Positions 18,472 through 29,349 of a stretch of 64,000 nt of DNA are shown here, piece by piece. Below the pieces are notes generated by a model that was not told where the DNA came from, searched no databases, and worked only from the letters and a program-made list of their open reading frames with translations. Every line of letters starts with the position of its first letter. Within the stretch, counting starts at the first letter, position 1. Both the position numbers and the translations under genes were made by a program. This DNA is from JALNZF01 sp963732675 (GTDB lineage Bacteria; Nitrospirota; UBA9217): the NCBI GenBank assembly GCA_963732675.1, contig CAVTAJ010000005.1, positions 496,001-560,000 of the forward strand. The letters are read 5' to 3'.

Positions 18472-18600
18472 TTGAAAACCACAGAGACGCGGAGGCGCCG
18501 AGAACAGCCGATACAGAATAAAGGAACAAAAAGGAAATCAAAACCAGCACTTTCATGTTTCCTGCTATCCTGCTGTTTCCTGCGTGACTCCGTATCTCCA
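18472..18600. repeat. 'CCACAGAGACGCGGAG' repeat between folP and cdaA
   Basis: Starts with ACCACAGAGACGCGGAGGCG and continues with AT-rich sequence. It is one copy of a dispersed family seen also at 33826-33897, 48718-48836, 53330-53446, 54410-54532 and 55670-55910. No coding content. Confidence 0.6.
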
Positions 18601-18612
18601 TGGTAAAGTATG

Positions 18613-19758
18613 TTATTTGTATTTGAGAATTGCATCCGTCATCTTCGCGACCTGTGCCATGCGCGCCACGTCATGGACCCGCACGACGCGGGCGCCGCGC
18701 TCGATCCCGAGTGCCACGGTGGCCGCCGTGCCGTCCACCCGCTGTTCGGGCGCCTGGACATCCAGGACCGTGCCGATGAACTTTTTCCTCGACGTGCCGA
18801 GCACGATCGGCCTGCCGAGCGCCTGGAATTCATCGAGCCGGTCCAGGATCGCAAGGTTGTGTTCAAGTGTCTTGCCGAAGCCGATGCCCGGGTCGATGAA
18901 GATCTTTTCCCGGTCCACGCCTGCTTTTACGGCGATCTCGATCCCCTCCTCGAAATAGGCCATGATCTCGCCGATTACATCGTCATAGACAGGGTTCTGC
19001 TGCATATTACGCGGAGTACCCTTGATGTGCATGATGACCACGGCAGCGCCGGAATCGGCCACCACGTTCGCCATGTCGGGCGAGAACCTGAGCCCGCTGA
19101 TGTCGTTCACGATCCGCGCGCCCGCCTCGATCGCTTTTTTCGCTACCGATGACTTATAGGTATCGACCGATATCGGGACCGCAAGCTCGGCTGAAAGGCG
19201 CTCGATGAGCGGGATGATCCGGCGGAGCTCTTCCTCTTCGGCCACAGGCGCCGCTCCGGGCCGGGTGGACTCCCCGCCGATATCGATGATATCCGCGCCT
19301 GCGGCAGCCATTACATGGGCATGCGTCAGAGCCCTCACGGCATCGGCATAATGCCCGCCATCGGAAAAGGAATCAGGGGTCACGTTCAGGATACCCATGA
19401 TGTGTGTGCGGCTGCCGAGGTCGAGGACCTTGCCTCCGCAGTTAATCTTATAGTCTGAGCGCAGGTAGTTGTCAAGCAGAGAGTGGAATGTTTCAGCAAG
19501 ACCGGTTGGGAAGCGTTGATCTTCAGCGAGTAGCAGGGAAAGTTGCCTCAGCTGGTTCGGGGTGCCGGCCACAATAATCTCGTGAGGAACTGTATCAGTT
19601 GATCGTACCCGCTGAAAAGAAATCGGAGCAGGGTGTAAGGCTGCTCCGATTAGTGATGATGGAAGAATTTGGGAAAGGGCGTCCGCCTGGCCGGCATTGA
19701 GGCCCTTCAGAGTTATGGTGAGTGCCCCGTGGCCGGAGATCCGGAGGACAGGCCCCAT
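18613..19758 (-). CDS. folP: dihydropteroate synthase with N-terminal extension
   Basis: It condenses p-aminobenzoate with hydroxymethyl-dihydropterin diphosphate to dihydropteroate in folate synthesis. The pterin-binding barrel starts near residue 118 (HIMGILNVTPDSFSDGG) and includes IIDIGGESTRPGA, SVDTYKSSVAKKAIEAGA, NDISGL, DPGIGFGKTLEHN and GTSRKKFIG. About 115 residues precede it, which is longer than the classical 270-280-residue enzyme; such an N-terminal region is known in some anaerobes but has no assigned role. The start has GGAGGG upstream. It begins ten bases after the ftsH stop. The frame is intact. Confidence 0.95.
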   Translation of the reverse strand: MGPVLRISGHGALTITLKGLNAGQADALSQILPSSLIGAALHPAPISFQRVRSTDTVPHEIIVAGTPNQLRQLSLLLAEDQRFPTGLAETFHSLLDNYLRSDYKINCGGKVLDLGSRTHIMGILNVTPDSFSDGGHYADAVRALTHAHVMAAAGADIIDIGGESTRPGAAPVAEEEELRRIIPLIERLSAELAVPISVDTYKSSVAKKAIEAGARIVNDISGLRFSPDMANVVADSGAAVVIMHIKGTPRNMQQNPVYDDVIGEIMAYFEEGIEIAVKAGVDREKIFIDPGIGFGKTLEHNLAILDRLDEFQALGRPIVLGTSRKKFIGTVLDVQAPEQRVDGTAATVALGIERGARVVRVHDVARMAQVAKMTDAILKYK

Positions 19759-19767
19759 ACCGCCCTC

Positions 19768-21565
<1,798 letters not shown>

Positions 21566-21823
21566 TAGGAGAAACCTCCAATATTTCGCATTAGTAAATT
21601 GTTAAATTGAAGATTGAACAATGAAAATCGAGCGATTTCATCACCATACAAAATTCAACAGGCAACCTTCATTTCCGTTCATAGTAACATATTCCTGCGT
21701 TCAAGACAACAATTTATCCACTCTTTACCCTGACCCGAGACAGTCCTCAGGCAACTGTCTGATAGTTGAAACGGCGAATTGCCGATCAAATGGGCCAAAC
21801 TCCCGGTTCTTCACGTGTGGCCG

Positions 21824-22369
21824 TTACGGTGCCTGGCGCTCCTCCATGGGAAGCACGGCGATATAGGGCAGATTGCGGTAGCGGTCTTTGTAGTCCAGTC
21901 CGTAACCGACCACATATTTGTTCGGGATGCGAAAGCCCGCATAGTCCGCCTCGATCGGGACCTGCCGGCGGTCGGACTTGTCGAGCAGCACGCACACCTT
22001 GAGTGAAGCCGGATCCCGCTCAAGGAGCATCTTCTTGAGATAATCGATGGTCACGCCGGAGTCCATGATATCCTCGATCAGCAGGACGTGTTTGCCTTTG
22101 ATATCTTCTTTCATGTCGCACAGCATGTGCACCGGATTGCCGTCCATGCTTTTGGTGGCGGAACTGGTGCAGTGGATGAAGTCCATCCTGACGGAGATCC
22201 TGAGTGAACGGAGCAGGTCGGACATAAAAAAAAGCGCGCCTTTGAGGACCCCGACGGCGAGAAGGTCCTTGTCGGCATAGTCTGTAGAGACGCGTGCGCC
22301 TATCTCCTGTATCTTCCGCTGGATCTCCTCACGGGTAAAAAGCGGTTTTCCAAAATCGATGCCTACCAT
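21824..22369 (-). CDS. hpt: hypoxanthine phosphoribosyltransferase
   Basis: Purine salvage: hypoxanthine (or guanine) plus PRPP gives IMP (or GMP). It has 181 residues, the usual length. The PRPP-binding motif is HVLLIEDIMDSGVTI. Other conserved parts are GVLKGALFFMSDLLR, the KSDRR-VPIEADYAGF segment and GYGLDYKDRYRNLPYI near the end. The start at this ATG has GGAGGG upstream. It lies 57 bases after tilS and 258 bases before ftsH, a common gene order. The frame is intact. Confidence 0.94.
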   Translation of the reverse strand: MVGIDFGKPLFTREEIQRKIQEIGARVSTDYADKDLLAVGVLKGALFFMSDLLRSLRISVRMDFIHCTSSATKSMDGNPVHMLCDMKEDIKGKHVLLIEDIMDSGVTIDYLKKMLLERDPASLKVCVLLDKSDRRQVPIEADYAGFRIPNKYVVGYGLDYKDRYRNLPYIAVLPMEERQAP

Positions 22370-22426
22370 TGATGCCCTCCATAATGACAATCGGGTCGAA
22401 GATGAATGTGCAGGGTTGCCTCTCCG

Positions 22427-23813
22427 TTATTTCGCAATTCGAAATCGCACCATCAGACCTTTTCTTGTGTTCGGTCCCGGCAGGAACCTCTCGTCCGTCC
22501 GGAGCCCCACGACCCACAGGATGTCTTCTCCCGAGCAGAGCAGGGGGACTGTGTCACGCATCCTGCGAGGGACCTTCTCGTCCACGAAGTAGTCCTGGAG
22601 CTTTTTTCTTTTGCCGCCCATCCCCGCTGGGCAGAACCAGTCGCCGGAATGCCTGTTCCTGTATGTCAGAAACGACCCCATCTTATCATAATCGAACAGG
22701 GCCTGCCAGACATAATTTTTATCTTCCGGCTCCACCGGGAGGCGGTCGGTGATCAACGTCTCGACCATCAAGGGGAGTTCCGGTATCATGGTAATGCCCG
22801 GTATGCTGATCGGATAGGAAAAAGTATCTGTTATCGATCGGGCGCTGAGAACGAAGCGGTCGTACTCGCGTCCGACGGTGAGGCCGTGGGGCAGATCCAT
22901 GGTCCTGCCCGTCTGGGCCGAGGCCATGAACGCGAGGGCCTCGTCGATTTGGACCTGGGACAGCCCCGAGGATTCCACGCCGGCAAGGTCCAATGCTCTT
23001 TTCAGCAGTCTGCGCCTGAAGGCAATGGGCAGTGCACTGAACTCCTTCCTCTTGATAAAAAGGTCATTCTCTTTCCGTTCCAGGATGCTGTCCGCGAGTG
23101 TTGCACAATGGAACTCGATTGCTTCGTCCTCGTCCCGAAGAAGGGCAGCCTCGGCAGCGAGCGTCTCGACGATGCGGGGGTTGAATCCCTTCAGGATAGG
23201 TATGATCTCGAGCCGGATCCTGTTTCTGGTATATACGGGTTTCGCGTTCGATGGATCAGTTACGAACGAAAGACCCGTCTCCTTCAGGTACTCCAGCACC
23301 TCGTCACGCGTGATTTCGATGAGCGGTCTGACAATGTTCTCCCGCACCGCGGGGATGGCCGAGAGGCCGGAGGCACCGGCGCCGCGCAAGAGCCGCATGA
23401 GGAAGGTTTCGGCCTGATCGTCTGCCGTATGGCCTGTTGCGATGTGGGCTGCATCCGATCGTCTTAGCCACCCGTTGCAAAAAATCGTACCGTACTTCCC
23501 GCGCACCCTCCTGGGGCGACAGCCCTCTCTCGAGGCAGTAGACCGGTACGTCAAAATTCTCGATGGTCGCCGGGATTCCGAGCTTGTTCGCAAGTTCACC
23601 AACGAACAGCGCCTCATCGGCAGACTCTTTGCCGCGGAACATGTGGTCGAGGTGGGCAATGCGCAGGGTCAGGTCGAGTTCCATTGCTAAAGCCTGAAGG
23701 ACGCTCAGGAGGCAGACCGAATCCGGTCCGCCCGAGACGGCGACGAGCACCCGTTCGCCGGGGGAGAGCATGCGATATTTCTTTATTGTTTCTTTGATCG
23801 TGGTAAGCAGCAT
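22427..23813 (-). CDS. tilS: tRNA(Ile)-lysidine synthetase, frameshifted
   Basis: It converts C34 of tRNA-Ile(CAU) to lysidine so that AUA is read as isoleucine. The N-terminal PP-loop ATPase is clear: AVSGGPDSVCLL (residues 24-35), AHLDHMFRG and ATGHTADDQAETFLMRLLRGAG. The C-terminal substrate-binding domains follow (TDPSNAKPVYTRNRIR; CPAGMGGKRKKLQDYFVDEKVP). Total length is about 462 residues. One frameshift near 23457, between KTI and DAAHIATGH, is cured by removing one G of a GG pair. Because TilS is normally essential, a sequence error is the simplest reading. Confidence 0.92.
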
Positions 23814-23909
23814 GATATGAGAACGCGAGTCGCTCCGTGAAGGCAGTTCCTCTGGTGTTATTCTATTCTAGTGAAAGATTTTGATGAGAAAAAGGAAAGG
23901 GGGCAAAAA

Positions 23910-23985
23910 TGGTGGCGGTGCAGGGACTCGAACCCCGGACACAGGGATTATGATTCCCCTGCTCTACCAGCTGAGCTACACCGCC
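23910..23985 (-). tRNA. tRNA-Met (anticodon CAT)
   Basis: A 76-base cloverleaf on the minus strand: acceptor GGCGGTG/CACCGCC, discriminator A and encoded CCA. The anticodon loop ATCATAA gives CAT. General features fit elongator tRNA-Met. A tRNA-Ile of the lysidine type (the TilS substrate) shares this anticodon and cannot be fully excluded. Confidence 0.9.
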
Positions 23986-24005
23986 ACGAGAAAATTTAGA
24001 GGCAC

Positions 24006-24034
24006 AAGATACTGTATTACGGCATTTTTGTCAA
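24006..24034 (-). promoter_or_regulatory. sigma70-type promoter for tRNA-Met
   Basis: On the minus strand TTGACA and TATCTT are 17 bases apart. The -10 element ends 20 bases before the tRNA. Confidence 0.7.
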
Positions 24035-24176
24035 GAAAAACCTGATTCAGGAGGACACACTGTCAGTAAATCTTTTCAGCAGGATCACGGGATACCAAAA
24101 ATGGGTGCTTCTCAACGAAATCGGCTAAAGACCGTGAGCATCCTGCTCATCCTGTTATCCTGTCAAAAGACCGCGT

Positions 24177-24782
24177 CTATTCCTTGAACCTCGTTTCTTC
24201 CTTCTGGATATTTTCCAGCGCTTCTTTTTTCGTCTTGCAGGCGATGCAGTACCGGGCAAGAGGGTTTACCTCGAGGCGTTTGATGTCGATTTCCTCACCG
24301 CATTCCTCGCACTGGCCGTAGGAATTATTCTGGAGCTTTCGGAAGGCATCAGCGATGTCTTTGTACTGCTCATACTTCATTTCCAGAAGCGAGTAATCGA
24401 TGCCCTGGTCCATGTCGAGTGCGGACTGGTCGGCGCTGTCCATGGCCGAGTCGATCTTCTGTCCCGTTTCCCGGACCAGTTTACGGCCGATCTGGGCCTC
24501 AAGGTTTTCCACAACCTCGTTCCGTTTTTTGAGCAGTAATTTTGACAGCAGCTCATTCCGTTTCTTCACGGCCGCAGATATTCGTGGTTTGACCGCCGTG
24601 GCCTTTGCGATTTTTGTCGCTGTTTTTTTTACGGCCCTGGTGGCGGCCTTCTTGACCTTTATCTTTTTTACCGTGCTTTTCTTCGAGCCGGCCTTCTTCA
24701 CGACTTTTTTAGCTGACTTTTTTACGGTGGGTTTCGCAGGCTTGGTAGCTTTTTTCTTTTTTGCGCCTTTTTTTACCGCCAT
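24177..24782 (-). CDS. DksA/TraR-type zinc-finger protein with lysine-rich N-terminal tail
   Basis: A 201-residue protein. Residues 1-70 are a low-complexity Lys/Ala-rich tail with repeated KK, AVKK and TVKK words, like a histone H1 or bacterial nucleoid-protein tail. A helical hairpin follows (about 75-150), then the C4 zinc finger YGQCEECGEEIDIKRLE...ARYCIACKTKKE of the DksA/TraR family. DksA relatives bind RNA polymerase through its secondary channel. The basic tail suggests DNA or RNA binding as well, which is inference. The hairpin tip residues are not the Asp pair of classical DksA as far as I can see. The frame is intact; it is monocistronic. Confidence 0.88.
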   Translation of the reverse strand: MAVKKGAKKKKATKPAKPTVKKSAKKVVKKAGSKKSTVKKIKVKKAATRAVKKTATKIAKATAVKPRISAAVKKRNELLSKLLLKKRNEVVENLEAQIGRKLVRETGQKIDSAMDSADQSALDMDQGIDYSLLEMKYEQYKDIADAFRKLQNNSYGQCEECGEEIDIKRLEVNPLARYCIACKTKKEALENIQKEETRFKE

Positions 24783-24984
24783 AATAGTACTCCCTCCTGA
24801 CCATCATAGGCAACTTGGATTCGTATTATAGTTATCTATTAAAGCAAATTCAAGACAATTTGTCAGGTATCGCAAGAAAATTTCTCATTTCCAAGCCTAT
24901 GAAACGGCCAGGAACAGGGGGGAGATAGCTATTTGACGGTTTTTCTGTTACTATAATTTGAATAAAGCCGGGCACGAGGACCCT

Positions 24985-27141
24985 ATGCGAAAACACTTTT
25001 TTATCATATTTATGGTCATTTTGGCGGGATTTTTCTCCTTTGCAGATAACGGATTCGCATCGTTTTCAGGACAGAATGGTGCAACGAGAATGAACAACGA
25101 CTGGATATACCGGAAACAACTCTTACTGGAGTACGGCGCGCTGGCAACAACAAAGAACGAGATTCCGCTCAGGGATTTCCAGAGCGGGGCTGACGAAGCT
25201 TCCCGGGCCATCGGGCGTGCCAAGACCATCCTTGTCTTTCACCTGCTGCGACGAATGGCTGGAGAAGAGGCGTATTCCCGTCTCGCAGGTACGAATATGG
25301 TCGAAGACCCGGTGAGGTCCTGGGACGAGATCAAGGGACGGTTCGAGAAAGAGCTTGGCCAGGACCTCGGATGGTTCTTCAAACAGTGGGTGGACCGGAA
25401 GGGACTCCCTGATCTGCGAGTGGAGAATGCCTCGATCCAGCGGAATGGCAGCCGGTTCAAGATCAGCTTTGACCTTGTCCAGAAGGGCGAGGTCTATACC
25501 CTGGACATCCCCATCGTCATCTCCTTTATCCACGGCAAGGATAGGTCGGAAATGGTGAAGCTCGAAGCGGATAAGAAAGAGGTTGTCCTTTTTGTTGACG
25601 AAGAGCCGTCAGCGGTGGTGATCGATCCGGAGTATGATGTTCCCCGGAGGCTGACGGATGCCGAGACACCGCCGCTTCTTGCAAAACTGCTGTCCGAGGA
25701 AAAGCCGGTTCTCGTTACGGCCGTAACCGGCAGAGAGATATACGCAGGAGCAGTTGCTGCATGGAAGCAGCGGGGCGCAGAGGAGCGGCAGACCGACACG
25801 ATCAAAGATGCGGATGTCAACGGGTCGTCCTTTCTTGCGTTCGGTCCGGACAATCCTCTCGTTGGCAGGCTCTACGGCAGGGTTGAAACGGGAAACGGGG
25901 CGCTCTCCCTGGTAGCGAAGAAAAATCCCTGGAACCCGGACAAGGTCGTTGTGATCGTCCAGGCGAGGACCGAGCAGGCCGCATCCGAGGCTCTCAGCGC
26001 TGTCCTTTTACACGGGATTTGCAGCGCCTTGTCGATCGACGCAAAAGGACAGGTGGCGCAGAAGACCCTGGAATCCGAGCAAGGGATCGTGATGGAGCTG
26101 CGGGAAGAGGCTACGGCCATCGACGTTTCAGCACTCAAAACGATTTCCAACGTGATCGAGGGCGTGTCAAGAAAGAAGATCGTGTATGTGGGAGAATACC
26201 ACGACCGGTTTGCGCACCACAACGTCGAACTCCAGATCATCAAGGGCCTCTTTCAGAAGGACCCGAAGATCGCCGTGGGTATGGAGATGTTCCAGCGGCC
26301 TTTCCAGAAAACGCTTGATGAGTACGTCAGCGGTTCGATCGACGAGCGGGAGTTCCTGAAGAAGTCGGAGTATTTCAAGCGCTGGGGTTTCGACTATAAC
26401 CTGTATAAGCCGATCCTCGATTATGCCCGCGCTGAGAAAATCCCAGTCGTTGCCCTGAACCTGAGCCGCGAGATCACTGATAAAGTGGCGAAGACGGGCA
26501 TGGACTCTCTCACGAATGATGAGCGGAAGGACGTCCCGGAGCAGATGGATTTTTCCGACTTGGAGTACCGCGACCGGCTCAGGCAGGTGTTTGATCAGCA
26601 TGCAGCAGCAAGCGAACGGAACTTCGACTTTTTCCTGCAGGCCCAGATCCTGTGGGATGAGGGCATGGCCCGGTCCATCGACGATTACCTCCGGAAGAAC
26701 GCGGACCAGCGGATGGTCGTGATGGCGGGCGTGGGGCACCTTGCCTACGGTTCGGGGGTCCCGAAAAGGACCTTCCGGCGGAACGGTTTACCCTATGCGA
26801 CGGTCCTGAGCGATGTTGCGATCGAGGCGGACATTGCCGACTTTGTCGTGTTCCCCCCATCGCTCGACGGGATGACCTCGCCGAAGATCATGGCCGTGCT
26901 CAAGGAGAGCGGGGAACAGGTCAGCATCGCGGACCTGCCGGAAGGGAGTGTCTCAAAGAAGGCCGGCATCAAGGTCGGCGATATTGTGGTGTCGCTCGAC
27001 AACACGTTGATCAGGAGCGTGGATGATATCAGGATCGCGCTCTTTTACAAAAAGTCGGAGGACAGGGTCCGGATCAAGGTGGTGCGCAAGCGGTTCCTGC
27101 CGGGGTATGCGGAGATTGAATTCGACGTGAAGTTGCAGTAA
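24985..27141 (+). CDS. exported fusion: M1-peptidase-like C-terminal part + ChaN/Tiki domain + PDZ
   Basis: A 718-residue exported protein. A signal peptide (MRKHFFIIFMVILAGFFSFADNG) is followed by a segment like the C-terminal half of M1 aminopeptidases (RAKTILVFHLLRRMAGEEAYSR, then LGWFFKQWVDRKGLPDLRV, about residues 70-150). No HExxH zinc site is present, so this part is not an active peptidase. Residues from about 390 to 610 form a ChaN/DUF399 domain (IVYVGEYHDRFAHHNVELQII, GMEMFQRPFQK, VVMAGVGHLAYGSGVP), related to haem-binding ChaN and the TraB/Tiki proteases. A PDZ domain closes the protein (VSKKAGIKVGDIVVSLDNTLI). The start has GAGG upstream. Function is unknown; haem or iron handling or proteolysis are possibilities. 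Confidence 0.82.
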   Translation: MRKHFFIIFMVILAGFFSFADNGFASFSGQNGATRMNNDWIYRKQLLLEYGALATTKNEIPLRDFQSGADEASRAIGRAKTILVFHLLRRMAGEEAYSRLAGTNMVEDPVRSWDEIKGRFEKELGQDLGWFFKQWVDRKGLPDLRVENASIQRNGSRFKISFDLVQKGEVYTLDIPIVISFIHGKDRSEMVKLEADKKEVVLFVDEEPSAVVIDPEYDVPRRLTDAETPPLLAKLLSEEKPVLVTAVTGREIYAGAVAAWKQRGAEERQTDTIKDADVNGSSFLAFGPDNPLVGRLYGRVETGNGALSLVAKKNPWNPDKVVVIVQARTEQAASEALSAVLLHGICSALSIDAKGQVAQKTLESEQGIVMELREEATAIDVSALKTISNVIEGVSRKKIVYVGEYHDRFAHHNVELQIIKGLFQKDPKIAVGMEMFQRPFQKTLDEYVSGSIDEREFLKKSEYFKRWGFDYNLYKPILDYARAEKIPVVALNLSREITDKVAKTGMDSLTNDERKDVPEQMDFSDLEYRDRLRQVFDQHAAASERNFDFFLQAQILWDEGMARSIDDYLRKNADQRMVVMAGVGHLAYGSGVPKRTFRRNGLPYATVLSDVAIEADIADFVVFPPSLDGMTSPKIMAVLKESGEQVSIADLPEGSVSKKAGIKVGDIVVSLDNTLIRSVDDIRIALFYKKSEDRVRIKVVRKRFLPGYAEIEFDVKLQ

Positions 27142-27332
27142 TTTTTTAAGACAGTCGGCAGGTGATATGCTATCATAAGAATATCCGTGTGCTGACGGGA
27201 ATGGCTGCCTCAATTGCGTCAGGCCGTACCGGGGCACCGGGGCGGCAGGATGGATAGGTTCCCTTTATTGAAGGTGACAACCTGTCTTCGTGGTAAAAGA
27301 AATATCAACCCGTGATTATACAGGAGGGGCAG

Positions 27333-28142
27333 ATGAAAAAATATATTCTTGTTGCGATGGCCGCCGCGCTTGCTGTTTCGGGGTGCTCAGGCGTGGTCGC
27401 GAAGAACTTCAAGGTCTTCGCCGACCCTCCAGACTCAACCATCAGGGTCGTTTCGGGCATTGACCTGAAGGAATTGAAGTACCGATCGCCTGCGACCATT
27501 ACGGCCGAAGCGCCGAAGGACCCCGCGCTTGCGTCTAAGGCGGTCCTTGAGGTGAGCAAGGATAACTATCAGCCGAAGATCATAGCGCTTCGAGACATCA
27601 ATGAAGGCGAGACCCTCAATATCAAACTGGAGAGGATCTTGAAGGATATCGTCAGATACAAGCTGTCGTTCCGGCTCGTCAGCCCCGTCGTGTCCCAGGA
27701 GCTCCAGTTCCGGGACAAGAACATATCCATCGCCTTTACTGTCGGCGAGCAGGGCTTCCAGATGCATTTCGAGAACCTCAGCCCCAACGATCTGAAAATA
27801 TTGTGGGACCGCGCCGAGTATACCGGCGTGAACAGACAACCGCAGCGGCTCATGCATTCCGGTGTCCGCTTCCCGGACCGGCACAATCCCATCCCTGATC
27901 AGTTCGTGCTGTCCCGGGGTTCCGTGCAGGAGGCGGTGTTCCCGATCAGCAATGTGTATATGTTGCCGCAGAGAAAGGGGTATGATATTCGCCCCTTGTT
28001 CCCGCTCGAGACCGACGATGCGGCTGGACTGAAAGGGAAGAGCGTCAATCTTTTTATCCCTGTGGAGGTCAACCGCCAGATCATCCCGTATAATTTCAAG
28101 ATTGAGATCATGGACGCCGTGAAGGAGGTCAACAAGGGCTGA
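27333..28142 (+). CDS. lipoprotein of unknown function
   Basis: A 269-residue lipoprotein with signal MKKYILVAMAAALAVSGC (lipid cysteine 18). It starts behind a strong AGGAGG site. After a short linker comes a PEGA-like beta domain (VFADPPDSTIRVVSGIDLKELKYRSPATI), in which sugar-shell proteins present a beta-strand repeat. A longer domain of mixed structure with no recognised motif follows (about residues 105-260, LSFRLVSPVVSQELQFRDKN). It is about 190 bases downstream of the ChaN fusion gene on the same strand and may be co-transcribed. The frame is intact. Location in the outer or inner membrane is likely; the role is unknown. Confidence 0.75.
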   Translation: MKKYILVAMAAALAVSGCSGVVAKNFKVFADPPDSTIRVVSGIDLKELKYRSPATITAEAPKDPALASKAVLEVSKDNYQPKIIALRDINEGETLNIKLERILKDIVRYKLSFRLVSPVVSQELQFRDKNISIAFTVGEQGFQMHFENLSPNDLKILWDRAEYTGVNRQPQRLMHSGVRFPDRHNPIPDQFVLSRGSVQEAVFPISNVYMLPQRKGYDIRPLFPLETDDAAGLKGKSVNLFIPVEVNRQIIPYNFKIEIMDAVKEVNKG

Positions 28143-28206
28143 TCGATGCCGCTGACATATGATTTGCATCATAGGTACAGTATTGCAGGAGGTGTAGAAT
28201 AGGGTC

Positions 28207-28449
28207 ATGTTTAAAGAAGGTTGCCCAGGAAGTAGTGAGATACGTTCGCCAAAGCCGGAGGATATCCGGTGCCAGAAATGCGGCGAGAAGATCGAGATCT
28301 GGAGCGATGAGCCGGATACCGCCTGCAAGAAGTGCGGCCATCTGAACGCGCGGCCCATCGGCACGTCCTGCATCGAGTGGTGCGCCTTTGCCAAGGACTG
28401 CGTCGGCGCTGAAAAGCTCGAGAAGCTTCTGAAGGCTGCCAAGGGCTAA
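28207..28449 (+). CDS. 80-residue cysteine-rich zinc-ribbon protein
   Basis: A small cytoplasmic protein starting MFKEGCPGSSEIRSPKPEDI. Eight cysteines are seen: Cys6, the pairs Cys22/Cys25 (CQKC) and Cys40/Cys43 (CKKC), which form a zinc ribbon, and Cys55, Cys59, Cys65 in TSCIEWCAFAKDCVG. Small proteins of this pattern (MFKEGCPG... with CIxWCxxAxxCVG) are common in anaerobic Nitrospirota and Desulfobacterota, sometimes fused to HD hydrolases. Their role is unknown. It lies 64 bases after the lipoprotein gene and is intact. Confidence 0.78.
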   Translation: MFKEGCPGSSEIRSPKPEDIRCQKCGEKIEIWSDEPDTACKKCGHLNARPIGTSCIEWCAFAKDCVGAEKLEKLLKAAKG

Positions 28450-28596
28450 TCCGTATGTTACTCAATCCTTTATTCGTATCTGCACGGTTTCATTTGCCGA
28501 CTTGAGTAGCTGCGATATCCTTTAAAAGGGGAGTAAAAAGATGTATAATGGTATTAATCCAGAACAGCCTGGGGATTGGGAAAAGGAGAATAGATC

Positions 28597-28824
28597 ATGA
28601 CCAAAGAAAAAGTTGAAGATGCCTTGAAACAGGTTCGTCCGGCGCTCCAGCGTGACGGCGGAGATATCGAGCTGGTGAGCGTGGAAGAGAACGGTACGGT
28701 GAAAGTACGGCTCAAAGGCGCCTGCGGGGCCTGCCCCATGTCCACGATGACGCTCAAGATGGGTGTGGAAAAGCACCTCAAGCAGCAGTTCCCCGAGCTC
28801 AAGGAAGTTGTCCAGGTCGCGTAA
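28597..28824 (+). CDS. Nfu-type iron-sulfur scaffold/carrier protein
   Basis: A 75-residue protein made only of the NifU C-terminal (Nfu) domain. Motifs are ALQRDGGDIELVSVEENGTVKVRLKGACGACPMSTMTLK, with CxxC (Cys43 and Cys46, approximately) that holds a [4Fe-4S] cluster between two subunits and hands it to target proteins. This would suit the many Fe-S proteins encoded downstream. A ribosome site (AAAGGAG) precedes the ATG. The frame is intact. Confidence 0.93.
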   Translation: MTKEKVEDALKQVRPALQRDGGDIELVSVEENGTVKVRLKGACGACPMSTMTLKMGVEKHLKQQFPELKEVVQVA

Positions 28825-28845
28825 GGCCTCCCTTGAAAAATTGAC

Positions 28846-28972
28846 GGCTGTTGCTCAAATCGATTCCGTGCCTCACCAAGCTCAGCATGAACGAAAAAGC
28901 CTTGATGACAAGACCGCAATGCCGTTCGTACTAAGCCTGTCGAAGGTCAACGGGTTTGTCTGGGCAACAGCC
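28846..28972. repeat. nested inverted repeat after the Nfu gene
   Basis: Outer arms GGCTGTTGCTC (28846-28856) and GGGCAACAGCC (28962-28972) match in 10 of 11 positions. An inner pair, CCTCACCAAGCTCAGCATGAACG against the complement of CGTTCGTACTAAGCCTGTCGAAGG, is also inverted. The inner words resemble the dispersed 'TTCGTGCTGAGCTTGTCGAA' repeats seen in many genomes. No gene inside. The rest of 28825-29320 (about 500 bases) shows no gene either. Confidence 0.6.
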
Positions 28973-29320
28973 TATTGCAGCAAGGTCCTCCGTGGACCGA
29001 CTTGCCTGACGCTTTTGCAAGTCTGCGCTGATGTCCCTTTCGCCGGGATGGCGGACATCCGGATATGGCTGCCGAATATTGATCTTCTCGTACTTGAACC
29101 GAGGAAATGCAGTCAGCCACGAGTAAAGGTTTGCACAGGCAGGCCCGCAGAGAACATACAGATAAATCAAATCCCTCTCCGCACCCTCTTATCCACTCAT
29201 GCGTGTCGCTATTTTCTATTCATTGAGCACGCGATCCCAACGAAGCAAACAGTATGAATATCACGGCGTTACGAAATGAAACACGAAAGCCGTTCTCACA
29301 TCCATTCGGTAAAAATTCGC

Positions 29321-29349
29321 TTGACACTTCGACCCCATTCTGTTATAAA
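29321..29349 (+). promoter_or_regulatory. sigma70-type promoter of the rnf operon
   Basis: TTGACA (29321-29326), spacer of 17 bases, TATAAA (29344-29349). The rnfC start lies 71 bases after the -10 element. Near-consensus, so strong expression is expected. Confidence 0.8.

Noticed and set aside
22406..23467. 353-codon open frame on the plus strand opposite tilS
   Set aside because: It is a mirror of the well-conserved tilS coding strand and has no family motif; GC-rich genes often give such antisense frames.
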